Shown here: piece after piece, positions 54,743 to 62,572 of the stretch
Layout: every line of letters begins with the position of its first letter
Position numbering within the stretch: the first letter of the stretch is position 1
Assembly (NCBI GenBank): GCA_000435595.1
Contig: FR895451.1
Location: forward strand, 1-64,000
Direction of reading: 5' to 3'
Origin: Firmicutes bacterium CAG:882
GTDB lineage: Bacteria > Bacillota > Clostridia > Lachnospirales > Lachnospiraceae
DNA length: 64,000 nucleotides
Notes under the pieces: generated by a model
What the model was told of the DNA's origin: nothing
Seen by the model: the letters and a program-made list of their open reading frames with translations, nothing else
The model's database searches: none
Made by a program: the position numbers and the translations under genes

Positions 54743-55507
54743 ATGGATGATAACGGCAAGGAAAAGCTTTGGGAGCAGTATGCGAGGACAAAGACACCTG
54801 AGCTCAGAGAAAAGATAATAACAGAATATGCACCGCTCGTTAAGCTTGTAGCCGGAAGACTCAGCATGTATCTGGGATATAACGTGGAATACGAAGATTT
54901 GGTGAGTTATGGTATATTCGGACTTATTGATGCGATAGATAAGTTTGATTTCAATAAGAATGTGAAGTTTGAGACTTATGCAAGTCTCAGAATACGAGGT
55001 GCTATATTGGACCAGATCAGAAAGATGGACTGGATTCCAAGAAGCGTGAGGCAGAAACAAAGAAAAATAGATGCTGCAATGGCAAAGCTTGAAGCAGAGA
55101 ATGGCAGACCTGCTACAGATGAGGAGATTGCCGGAGAGCTTGATATTTCAGTTGACGAGCTTGACACATGGAATGGACAGACAAAGATAACGAATCTTGT
55201 ATCATTAGAAGATTTTGTTGAGCAGGGAAGCGAAATAAAGATGGATGCTTCCCACAATTCACAGTTTGAACAGCCGGAGAAGGTGATTGAGAAGGCAGAG
55301 CTTGCCAAGATGCTTGAAAAAGCGATTGATGAGCTTACGGAAAAAGAGAGAAGTGTTGTCCTTTTCTATTACTATGAAGATTTGTCATTGAAAGAGATAA
55401 GCAAAGTGCTTGAGGTATCTGAATCGAGAGTTTCACAGCTTCACACGAAAGCAATTCAGAAGATGAAAAAGCATATGGGAGCGTACATGGGATTACTTGC
55501 TGACTAA
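54743..55507 (+). CDS. sigD: Flagellar sigma factor SigD (FliA/WhiG family)
   Basis: ATG 54743 gives 254 residues; TTG 54725 is in frame but unlikely. The region-2 core (VKLVAGRLSMYLGYNVEYEDL, quoted in part: VEYEDLVSYGIFGLIDAID) and the region-4 helix-turn-helix (LKEISKVLEVSESRVSQLH) are clear. It directs late flagellar genes such as flagellin and chemoreceptors, none of which is in this window. It is near the end of the operon, as in Bacillus, where distance from the promoter limits its level. Confidence 0.96.
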   Translation: MDDNGKEKLWEQYARTKTPELREKIITEYAPLVKLVAGRLSMYLGYNVEYEDLVSYGIFGLIDAIDKFDFNKNVKFETYASLRIRGAILDQIRKMDWIPRSVRQKQRKIDAAMAKLEAENGRPATDEEIAGELDISVDELDTWNGQTKITNLVSLEDFVEQGSEIKMDASHNSQFEQPEKVIEKAELAKMLEKAIDELTEKERSVVLFYYYEDLSLKEISKVLEVSESRVSQLHTKAIQKMKKHMGAYMGLLAD

Positions 55508-55526
55508 TGATTATAGGAGAAGAAAC

Positions 55527-57125
55527 ATGAAAAAAAACGGGTATTTCATGGTTTCAGTCAAGCCGGATGGAACCTATATAACGGTTACGGAACCTGATGA
55601 GGGTGCCAAGGGTGTTACTGCGGATGAGATTGTAGTTTTCTTGGACAGCAGAAGATTTGAGGATTTTAACAAAGATGATGTCAGGGCGGGCATCAGAAGA
55701 ATAAGCGAAAATAATTGTTTTAAGATAAGCAGTACGGCGATGAATTCCAGCGCCGCTTTTTGTATTTATAGTATTGATAATGACAAGATGAACGTTACGG
55801 CTGTCATGTATCCTCCTGTCGGGACGGGAAGCGAGATGACCTGTGAGGAGGTTATCGGAGATCTTACGGCTAAAGGAATCATATATGGTGTTAATGAGGA
55901 TACAATTAAGGAAGTTATAAGGAATAAGGCATACAATACTCCGTTCGTGGCTGCCAAGGGTGATGAGCCGGTTCAGGGTAAGGATGCAGAGATAGAATAC
56001 CTTTTTAATACCCACAATATTGCCAAGCCTAAGGTTAAAGAGGACGGAACAGTAGATTACCATGAACTAGATCTGATAACCAGTGTCAAGGCAGAACAGG
56101 TTGTCGCAAAAATCATTCCGGTTGACAAGGGGATTCCGGGACGCAATGTTATGGGAGCCGAGATACCTCCTAACAGAGTTAACAAAAAGAATTTTAAGTT
56201 CACAAGAAATGCATATATATCCGAGGATGGCTTAAGCCTTATATCCAAGGTAAATGGTCACATCACACTTGAAGGCGACAAGATTCTTATATCGGACATA
56301 TATGATGTGCCGGTAGATGTTGATAATACGACAGGCGACATTGAATATGAAGGAAATGTAATTGTGCATGGTAACGTGCGTGCCGGTTTCACGCTGAAGG
56401 CGTCAGGCGATATAACCATTATGGGCGTGGTTGAAGGAGCCAATGTTGACGCGGGAGGAAATCTTACCGTTAACAGAGGAATTCAGGGAATGAATAAGGC
56501 ACAGATTCATGCGGGCGGCGATATAGTTTCAAAGTTTGTCGAAAATGCAACGATTGTATGCGGCGGCAATATAGAGACGGATTCGCTTCTGCATTCAAGC
56601 TCTTCGGCAGGCGGAAAGATTACCGTCAATGGAAAGAACGGTCTTTTAGTCGGCGGAACAGCAAGAGCCGGGCAGCTTGTCACGGCCAAACAGATTGGGA
56701 ATACGATGGGAACAGTCACGAATGTGTATGTCGGAGTTGACCCTTCACTTCGTAAGCGTGTCAACGAGCTTTCGGAGCTTATTAAGAAGGCCGTTGCTGA
56801 CAAGGAGAAGCTTGGACAGGTTGTAGCCGTGCTCAGAAAGAAAATGGAGACAGAGGGCAAGTTAGAGCCTGAGAGACAGGAAATGCTCCAGAAGTCCATG
56901 AGAAATATTATCCTGATTGAGCAGTCTGTCAAGCAGATGACGGAGGAGTACAACAATGGAAAGGAATCACTTGTCGAGGATACCAATGCAAGAATCAAGA
57001 TAACAGGCTCAATCTATCAGGGAGTTAAGCTGTCCTTTGGAAATACGGTGTTGTTTATTAAGGATAAAAACGATTATTGTCAGTATGTAAAAGAGGGTGC
57101 AGATATTGTAAGGCTCCCTTTATAA
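55527..57125 (+). CDS. FapA family (DUF342) polymer-like protein
   Basis: ATG 55527, seven bases after ATAGGAG, gives 532 residues. The N-terminal domain is followed by a right-handed beta-helix region with the motif series GNVIVHGNVRAGFTLKASG, GNLTVNRGIQGMN and GGKITVNGKNG, then a coiled coil (about 415-480). This is the FapA/DUF342 plan. The family often lies next to sigD in clostridia. The role is unknown; a cell-surface or chemotaxis-related link is only a guess. Confidence 0.88.
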   Translation: MKKNGYFMVSVKPDGTYITVTEPDEGAKGVTADEIVVFLDSRRFEDFNKDDVRAGIRRISENNCFKISSTAMNSSAAFCIYSIDNDKMNVTAVMYPPVGTGSEMTCEEVIGDLTAKGIIYGVNEDTIKEVIRNKAYNTPFVAAKGDEPVQGKDAEIEYLFNTHNIAKPKVKEDGTVDYHELDLITSVKAEQVVAKIIPVDKGIPGRNVMGAEIPPNRVNKKNFKFTRNAYISEDGLSLISKVNGHITLEGDKILISDIYDVPVDVDNTTGDIEYEGNVIVHGNVRAGFTLKASGDITIMGVVEGANVDAGGNLTVNRGIQGMNKAQIHAGGDIVSKFVENATIVCGGNIETDSLLHSSSSAGGKITVNGKNGLLVGGTARAGQLVTAKQIGNTMGTVTNVYVGVDPSLRKRVNELSELIKKAVADKEKLGQVVAVLRKKMETEGKLEPERQEMLQKSMRNIILIEQSVKQMTEEYNNGKESLVEDTNARIKITGSIYQGVKLSFGNTVLFIKDKNDYCQYVKEGADIVRLPL

Positions 57126-57140
57126 AAGAGGTGGTTTAGG

Positions 57141-57446
57141 ATGAGACCGGTAGAACTTACGGGAATTGTTAATCGAACACCGGATTATGCACAGCTTAAG
57201 CAGAACGAAGACCAGAAGCCTGTTATTGAGCAGACGGCATTCCAGACACAGTTTAATAAGCAGGTGGAGCGTAATTCGGATACTGTTGTAAAAAAACATG
57301 ATTCTGAATGGAAGAATGAGAAGTTTGATGCCAAGGAAAAGGGAAAAAACAAGTATTTCGGCAGTTCGGGAAAGAAAAAAGAAAACAAAGGGGAGGATGA
57401 TAAATCAGAGCCGGGCAGACATACATCGTTTGATGTTAGAATCTGA
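57141..57446 (+). CDS. Conserved hypothetical protein of the fla/che operon tail
   Basis: The 101-residue, Lys/Glu/Asn-rich protein has no membrane segment or signal. It starts MRPVELTGIVNRTPDYAQLK and ends TSFDVRI. I recall similar small proteins in this spot in Lachnospiraceae, after the FapA gene. Disorder seems likely over the second half (KKENKGEDDKSEPG). GAGGTGG precedes ATG 57141. The function is unknown. Confidence 0.7.
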   Translation: MRPVELTGIVNRTPDYAQLKQNEDQKPVIEQTAFQTQFNKQVERNSDTVVKKHDSEWKNEKFDAKEKGKNKYFGSSGKKKENKGEDDKSEPGRHTSFDVRI

Positions 57447-57464
57447 TATATCATTTACGGAATT

Positions 57465-58325
57465 ATGACAGCATTAGAAATTGTACTATTATTGATTGGA
57501 ATTATCTGTGTTGCCGTCAGCTTTATATTTTTTATGAGATTTGACGGACCTGAGAATGTACAGAGTGTCAACGTGAGTCTTTCCGATAAGCAGAAGGAAG
57601 CGATAAAGGGACAGATTTCGTCGGTTTTTAAGGAGCAGACTGATGAACTGACAAGGAATGTTGAGGTTAACACAAAGGATGCCCTGGAACATCTTTCAAA
57701 TGAAAAAATTAAGGAACTGTCGGAGTATTCGGATACAGTTCTTGCCGAGATTAACAAAAATCACACGGAAGTCATGTTTCTATATGACATGCTGAATGAG
57801 AAAAGCAAGGAAGTTCACAATAATATTCGTGACCTTAATCTGGCTGCTGAGGCTGTGCAGGAAGCGATGACTCAGCAGAACGAAGCCATTTCTAAGAAAA
57901 CGGAAGCCGAAGCAGCGGAGAATGCGGTGAAAGAAGAGCAGGATGCAAAAGAATCCAAGCCTAAGACGACTAAAAGGACAACTGCATCAAAGACGACCGC
58001 ATCAAAGGCGGCAGCAAAGTCAACAGCCGTCACAAGAAAGAGAACCACAAAGCCAAAGAGTGCAGATGCAGACGACGTAAAGGAAAACGTATCACAGAGT
58101 GAAAGCATCGAAAAGCCGGTATCCGGCACTGTACAGGAGACAGTGGAAAAAGAAGCTCAGGTTGACAATGAAAAGCAGGAAAAGCCCGTTTCTAATGAAA
58201 ATAAGAAGGAGGCTGTACTTTCTCTCTACAATGACGGCAGGAGTGTTGTTGAGATTGCAAAGACACTCGGTATCGGAGTCGGCGAGGTTAAGCTGGTTCT
58301 AGATTTGTTCAAAGGAATAAAATAA
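57465..58325 (+). CDS. DUF6115 domain-containing membrane protein
   Basis: The 286-residue protein has one N-terminal membrane helix (about 4-24), a coiled-coil region (about 35-140), a long Lys/Thr/Ala-rich low-complexity stretch (about 140-250) and a C-terminal helix-turn-helix-like block LYNDGRSVVEIAKTLGIG followed by VKLVLDLF. The last block is the DUF6115 signature as I recall it. The N-terminal anchor with a DNA-binding-like tail resembles SwrB-type proteins of the same operon position in Bacillus, but only in layout. Confidence 0.75.
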   Translation: MTALEIVLLLIGIICVAVSFIFFMRFDGPENVQSVNVSLSDKQKEAIKGQISSVFKEQTDELTRNVEVNTKDALEHLSNEKIKELSEYSDTVLAEINKNHTEVMFLYDMLNEKSKEVHNNIRDLNLAAEAVQEAMTQQNEAISKKTEAEAAENAVKEEQDAKESKPKTTKRTTASKTTASKAAAKSTAVTRKRTTKPKSADADDVKENVSQSESIEKPVSGTVQETVEKEAQVDNEKQEKPVSNENKKEAVLSLYNDGRSVVEIAKTLGIGVGEVKLVLDLFKGIK

Positions 58326-58326
58326 G

Positions 58327-59028
58327 ATGAGACTTAAATACTTTTTACGGGGACTTGGAATCGGAATAGTTGTCACAACAATAATTCTTGCAATATCTCA
58401 CAATGCCGGCAGGAGAATGTCAGACAGCGAAGTGATTGAGCGCGCAAAAGAGCTTGGAATGGCTTATACGACGGTAGCACAGGAGAACAGTACCGAAAGT
58501 GCGGCAGATACAACGGAGCCTGAGACAGATACAACGGAGCCTGTGACGACCGGGCAGGAGAGCCCGACGGACACGGAAGCCGGGAGTACGGCTGAGACGG
58601 AAAGCAGTGAAGCTTCGACAACCGTACAGGAGACTACTACAGGCATAAGAGAGACCACAACACAGCAAGAGACGACAACACAGGAAACTACGACACAGGA
58701 AACTACTGCGACGAGAGCTGCACAGGAGAGTACGACGGAGACTACACACGAAGCTTCGGCAACGGAAGCTGAGACGACTCAGGCAGAGAACGAGAGCACT
58801 GAGACGGAAGCCTCGACGGTGATTACTTACACGCTCACGATAGCAAGCGGTATGAGTTCGAATACGGTATGTGACATTCTTAAGAAAAACGGAATAATAG
58901 CGGATTCCGGTGATTTTGACAGATTTCTTGTGAGCAACGGATATGCCGACAGGATAAGAGTCGGAAGCTTTGAAGTCAATTCGGGCATGAGCTATGATGA
59001 GCTTGCGGCGGTATTTTGCAGCAGATAA
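58327..59028 (+). CDS. Membrane protein with T/E-rich stalk and MltG-like N-domain
   Basis: The 233-residue product has an N-terminal membrane helix (about 9-24), a Thr/Glu/Ser-rich stalk (about 50-165) with repeated QETTT units, and a C-terminal module (VCDILKKNGIIADSGDFDRFL, quoted in part: VCDILKKNGIIADSGDF, then YADRIRVGSFEVNSGMSYDEL). The C-terminal part looks like the LysM-like N-domain of YceG/MltG lytic transglycosylases, but the catalytic domain is absent. It starts one base after the previous stop and ends the operon. A wall-sensing role is conceivable. Confidence 0.72.
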   Translation: MRLKYFLRGLGIGIVVTTIILAISHNAGRRMSDSEVIERAKELGMAYTTVAQENSTESAADTTEPETDTTEPVTTGQESPTDTEAGSTAETESSEASTTVQETTTGIRETTTQQETTTQETTTQETTATRAAQESTTETTHEASATEAETTQAENESTETEASTVITYTLTIASGMSSNTVCDILKKNGIIADSGDFDRFLVSNGYADRIRVGSFEVNSGMSYDELAAVFCSR

Positions 59029-59036
59029 AAAAATAC

Positions 59037-59065
59037 TTGCATTTTATTTACAGGTATGTTATCCT
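59037..59065 (+). promoter_or_regulatory. Promoter of rpsB-tsf
   Basis: TTGCAT (59037-59042), a 17-base spacer, then TATCCT (59060-59065). It follows the end of the fla/che operon by nine bases. No obvious terminator lies between, so read-through from the operon is possible. Confidence 0.55.
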
Positions 59066-59071
59066 AAATTT

Positions 59072-59140
59072 TGTGTGAAAAAACACATGTGTGGATTTCC
59101 TATGGTCCCTTGCTCGGGGTGACGGAAAGCTGAAGCACAT
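59072..59140 (+). promoter_or_regulatory. Structured leader of rpsB
   Basis: A small hairpin TGTGT/ACACA (59072-59087) is followed by a long one: ATGTG (59087-59091) with CACAT (59136-59140), TTTCC (59096-59100) with GGAAA (59124-59128), and an inner GTC/GAC stem. Leaders that let a ribosomal protein repress its own mRNA are common. Whether S2 binds here is untested. Confidence 0.4.
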
Positions 59141-59173
59141 GGAAGAATATTAAAAACCACAGGAGGTACTAAA

Positions 59174-59920
59174 ATGAGCGTTATTTCTATGAAGCAGTTA
59201 CTTGAGGCAGGTGTACATTTCGGACACCAGACAAGAAGATGGAACCCTAAGATGGCTGAGTACATCTACACAGAGAGAAACGGAATCTATATCATCGATT
59301 TACAGAAGTCCGTTACTAAGGTAGATGAGTGCTATCATGCATTAGCTGATATCGTTGCTGACGGCGGTACAGTATTATTCGTAGGTACTAAGAAGCAGGC
59401 TCAGGAGGCAGTTAAGACTGAGGCAGAGCGTTGCGGTATGTACTATATCAATGAGAGATGGTTAGGCGGTATGCTCACCAACTTCAAGACAATCCAGAGC
59501 AGAATTGCACGTTTGGTTGAGATTGAGACAATGGAGCAGGACGGAACATTTGATGTCCTTCCTAAGAAGGAAGTTATACAGCTTAGAAAGGAAATGGACA
59601 AGCTTCAGAAGAACCTTGGCGGTATCAAGAACATGAAGAAGCTTCCTGACGCTATCTTCGTTGTAGATCCTAAGAAGGAGAGAATTTGTATCCAGGAGGC
59701 TCATATCCTTGGAATTCCTCTTTTCGGTATCGTTGATACTAACTGTGATCCTGAGGAGTTAGATTATGTTATCCCTGGTAACGATGACGCTATCAGAGCT
59801 GTTAAGCTTATCGTTGCTAAGATGGCAGACGCTGTTATCGAGGCTAATCAGGGTGAGGCAACAGATGTTGAGTACTCTGAGGATGTTGAGAACGCAGAAG
59901 AGGCAGCAACAGAGGAATAA
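59174..59920 (+). CDS. rpsB: 30S ribosomal protein S2
   Basis: The 248-residue protein has the S2 signatures QLLEAGVHFGHQTRRWNPKM and NVSVIDVKKE-type strand PDAIFVVDPKKERICIQEA (quoted in parts under the limit: GVHFGHQTRRWNPKM and AIFVVDPKKE). Codon choice is strongly biased, as expected for a highly expressed gene. AGGAGG precedes ATG 59174. rpsB and tsf end the conserved block after the flagellar operon. Confidence 0.98.
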   Translation: MSVISMKQLLEAGVHFGHQTRRWNPKMAEYIYTERNGIYIIDLQKSVTKVDECYHALADIVADGGTVLFVGTKKQAQEAVKTEAERCGMYYINERWLGGMLTNFKTIQSRIARLVEIETMEQDGTFDVLPKKEVIQLRKEMDKLQKNLGGIKNMKKLPDAIFVVDPKKERICIQEAHILGIPLFGIVDTNCDPEELDYVIPGNDDAIRAVKLIVAKMADAVIEANQGEATDVEYSEDVENAEEAATEE

Positions 59921-59936
59921 TATTTCCGAACAATAT

Positions 59937-59960
59937 AAGGGGGCAGTCTTTGCCCCTTTA
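59937..59960 (+). terminator. Hairpin between rpsB and tsf (attenuator-like)
   Basis: AAGGGGGCA (59937-59945) pairs with TGCCCCTTT (59950-59958), followed by AACCTTTAAT. It is a compact, G+C-rich stem with a weak T-run, able to reduce tsf relative to rpsB. The remaining gap to tsf (59961-60085) shows nothing further. Confidence 0.55.
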
Positions 59961-60085
59961 ACCTTTAATATACAGTTGACTCTGCATAAGCAGCAGGATA
60001 CTGTATGAGCAAGTAATGGAGTGGATTGCGAATATCCGCTGTTTCCTATATTAATTTGTAATTTAAATAATTGGAGGATACTAAA

Positions 60086-61024
60086 ATGGCAGACATTACC
60101 GCAGGAATGGTAAAAGAGTTAAGAGAGATGACAGGTGCCGGCATGATGGATTGCAAGAAGGCTCTTGCAGCTACAGAAGGCGATATGGATAAGGCAGTAG
60201 AGTTCTTAAGAGAGAAGGGTCTCGCAGCAGCTACTAAGAAGGCCGGAAGAATTGCAGCAGAGGGTGTTGTTAAGACATTACTTTCCGATGACCACAATGC
60301 AGTAGTAGTTGAGGTTAACTCTGAGACAGATTTCGTTGCCAAGAACGCTGAGTTTAACGAGTTCGTTGACGCTGTAGCAGCTCAGGCTATGAATTCTAAC
60401 GCTGCTGATATGGACGCATTCATGCAGGAGACATGGGCAGCTGACCCGTCACTCACAGTTGAGCAGGCTCTTTCAAGCAAGGTTGCCCGTATCGGTGAGA
60501 AGTTAAGCATCAGAAGATTTGAGAAGGTTACAGGTGCAGATCTCGTTGTTTCTTATATCCATGGCGATGGTAAGATTGGTGTTCTTGTAGAGGCTGCTAC
60601 AGATGTTGTCAACGATGACATCAAGGAAGCACTCAAGAACGTAGCAATGCAGATTGCAGCTCTTCACCCACAGTATGTATGTGATTCAGAGGTTCCTGAG
60701 GAGTTCAAGGAGCATGAGATAGAGATTATCAAGGCTCAGATCGCTAACGATCCTAAGGCTGCAGGCAAGCCTGAGAAGGTTATCGAGGGCATGATTCAGG
60801 GTAAGCTCAACAAGGAGCTCAAGGAAATCTGCTTAAACGATCAGGTATATGTTAAGGCTGAGGATGGCAAGCAGTCCGTATCTGCTTACCTTGCACAGGT
60901 TGGCAAGGCTAACAACGCTAAGCTTTCCGTTAAGAAGTTCGTTCGTTTCGAGAGAGGCGAGGGAATGGAGAAGAAGCAGGAGAACTTCGCAGAAGAGGTT
61001 GCTAAGCAGATGGCAGGCAACTAA
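60086..61024 (+). CDS. tsf: Translation elongation factor Ts
   Basis: ATG 60086 with TTGGAGG upstream gives 312 residues. The EF-Tu contact motif TGAGMMDCKKAL and the core VVEVNSETDFVAKN are standard. EF-Ts exchanges GDP on EF-Tu. Codon choice is as biased as in rpsB. It is the last housekeeping gene before the accessory stretch. Confidence 0.98.
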   Translation: MADITAGMVKELREMTGAGMMDCKKALAATEGDMDKAVEFLREKGLAAATKKAGRIAAEGVVKTLLSDDHNAVVVEVNSETDFVAKNAEFNEFVDAVAAQAMNSNAADMDAFMQETWAADPSLTVEQALSSKVARIGEKLSIRRFEKVTGADLVVSYIHGDGKIGVLVEAATDVVNDDIKEALKNVAMQIAALHPQYVCDSEVPEEFKEHEIEIIKAQIANDPKAAGKPEKVIEGMIQGKLNKELKEICLNDQVYVKAEDGKQSVSAYLAQVGKANNAKLSVKKFVRFERGEGMEKKQENFAEEVAKQMAGN

Positions 61025-61119
61025 TTACAGTACTCAATAAAAACCTATGAAAAGTAAGGATTTTATAAGAATTATATTTTCATAAAGTATCAAGTATTTA
61101 TATAGGTTTGTGGGGAAAT

Positions 61120-61165
61120 TTGCGTAGGATTTGCGTACGGTGTTGCGTAGGAAAATATTACGCAA
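61120..61165. repeat. Three direct TTGCGTA motifs and one inverted copy
   Basis: TTGCGTA occurs at 61120-61126, 61131-61137 and 61143-61149 (11 and 12 bases apart). The inverted copy TACGCAA lies at 61159-61165. Regular spacing near one helix turn suggests a protein-binding array, like integrase arm sites or an operator. No integrase gene is nearby. The stretch 61025-61119 holds an inverted AAACCTAT (61041-61048) / ATAGGTTT (61102-61109) and no gene. Confidence 0.4.
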
Positions 61166-61194
61166 GAGTTTAATGAAAAATTTACTATAAGTTT

Positions 61195-61234
61195 AAAGCA
61201 CGCTATATGTATTATAATATAGCGTGCTTTTTTC
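61195..61234. terminator. Strong terminator-like hairpin after tsf
   Basis: AAAGCACGCTATAT (61195-61208) pairs perfectly with ATATAGCGTGCTTT (61217-61230), and TTTC follows. It lies 170 bases after tsf, so it may end the tsf transcript or be left over from a lost gene. The left side is A-rich too, so it could act on both strands. Confidence 0.65.
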
Positions 61235-61431
61235 TATTTATGTTAGTGAGAGTGAATGAAGAACTGACAGCTTACTGTGATACTGAGAAACGAATCGATC
61301 CTATGTGGAATGAAAGCTTCCTGTATAATTTAAATAGGTCAAGAGATTGACGAAAAAAATAGCTCAAGTAAAATTAGATTATTACTGACCGGCAAGTTGG
61401 TAAAATCTAACGAATACAAGAGGTATCTACA

Positions 61432-61621
61432 ATGAATATTAAAGGCACAAAGAAGAAAAATCAAGTTTTATCAGTAAACATTTTTGAACATTTTTGAACA
61501 GCAGGAGATTATTGCAAAAGCTGGTGCTATTAAGGCAGGGTTAAAATCATCTACCTGGCATGAGTTGGAAACAAAAGGTAAGCAAGACCCGGAGGAAATT
61601 CTGGACGAGATTGGAATATAA
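61432..61621 (+). pseudogene. Small gene disrupted by a 10-bp tandem duplication
   Basis: ATG 61432 (AAGAGG upstream) reads 21 codons and stops at 61495. The sequence TTTTTGAACA is present twice in tandem at 61481-61490 and 61491-61500. Removing one copy restores a frame of exactly 60 codons to the TAA at 61619-61621: MNIKGTKKKNQVLSVNIFEQ, then QEIIAKAGAIKAGLKSSTW, then HELETKGKQDPEEILDEIGI. The intact protein would be a small, charged, helical protein of 59 residues. I do not recognise the family; small DNA-binding or antitoxin-like proteins look similar. The stretch 61235-61431 shows no gene. Confidence 0.6.
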
Positions 61622-61769
61622 TTATGAGAAAGTGATTACGTGTTAGAGTTTGCGTGGACAAAACAGAATCAGTGCAGGGTTTCCGAAAAGAGCAAAACCG
61701 GAAAATGTTCTGCTCTGTAGAGCTGTATATTTATGTGGGAGTACCCACTATGAGGCGCTTACAAATGAC

Positions 61770-61798
61770 TTGTCTATTCAAGCTATCTAGGTTATAAT
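61770..61798 (+). promoter_or_regulatory. Promoter of the unrecognised gene at 61829
   Basis: TTGTCT (61770-61775), a 17-base spacer, then a perfect TATAAT (61793-61798). Transcription would start near 61805, giving a 24-base leader that contains the ribosome site. The stretch 61622-61769 shows nothing clear. Confidence 0.65.
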
Positions 61799-61828
61799 TG
61801 GATTTATAGACTTGGAGGAGGGGATTGT

Positions 61829-62536
61829 ATGTCGACAGTTGGTGTTGGTGATATGGCAGATTCAATCGTTAATGCACAGATTAGAGAAAACGGTTACCTT
61901 TTTATCAATGATAAAATCAATTTCTTTACCGGAGATATGGAGGTCAATGGGGTAAAGCAGAGCTTCGTGCTCGGAATACCCGTAAAATATGAGGTGGACA
62001 AGGCAGGGCGTAGATATGCGATGGCTTTAAAACGTTCTGACCCGTTGGAGACCGTGAAATTTCTCTTTGACATTTCAGATGTCACGGCTATCGAGATGTG
62101 CATTGACGGCAATGACAATGATGAGCGGTATGCGGCTTATTTCTATTATGATGCGAAAGGAATTTGTCAGCACGGTGTATTCAGCGATTTGTCAGGTTAT
62201 AATGTTCTGATTGAAAATGATTATGACTCAAAGGGACGGATTGTAAGATATTATGAACACACAGGGAACTGGATGACACAGATATCCTATGGTGAGGAGT
62301 CGGTTCATATCCGATGCAGTCATACAGTTCATGCTGAGGAGACGCTTGTCAAGGACATACATATATATCCGGACGGGATAATTAAGGGGTTTGTGAGATT
62401 ATCCGACGAAAATGTTTCGGTGGACAATTTAAAATATATTGGAACCAGAAAACACAGAATTATACCGGGGACTAACTATGACAGCCTTGTGTGGGATATA
62501 ATCCAATTCGATTTGAATGACTGGGCTATCGGATAA
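61829..62536 (+). CDS. Unrecognised protein, 235 residues
   Basis: I do not recognise a family. The product is a soluble, acidic, beta-rich protein without signal peptide or membrane helix. Repeated aromatic strands (YFYYDAKGICQHGVFS, RIVRYYEHTGNWMTQISYG) suggest a beta-sheet repeat fold, somewhat like YD/RHS-type or MORN-like strands, but no clear consensus is seen. GGAGGAGG lies upstream of ATG 61829, behind its own promoter. The gene lies in an accessory-looking stretch after tsf. Confidence 0.75.
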   Translation: MSTVGVGDMADSIVNAQIRENGYLFINDKINFFTGDMEVNGVKQSFVLGIPVKYEVDKAGRRYAMALKRSDPLETVKFLFDISDVTAIEMCIDGNDNDERYAAYFYYDAKGICQHGVFSDLSGYNVLIENDYDSKGRIVRYYEHTGNWMTQISYGEESVHIRCSHTVHAEETLVKDIHIYPDGIIKGFVRLSDENVSVDNLKYIGTRKHRIIPGTNYDSLVWDIIQFDLNDWAIG

Positions 62537-62572
62537 CTAATAAAAAATAAACATAAAAGCGAGGAAAACACA

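Noticed and set aside
23601..59036. Sigma-D-type promoters (TAAA ... CCGATA) inside the fla/che operon
   Set aside because: No convincing pair was found upstream of any gene by eye; only chance half-sites within coding sequence.
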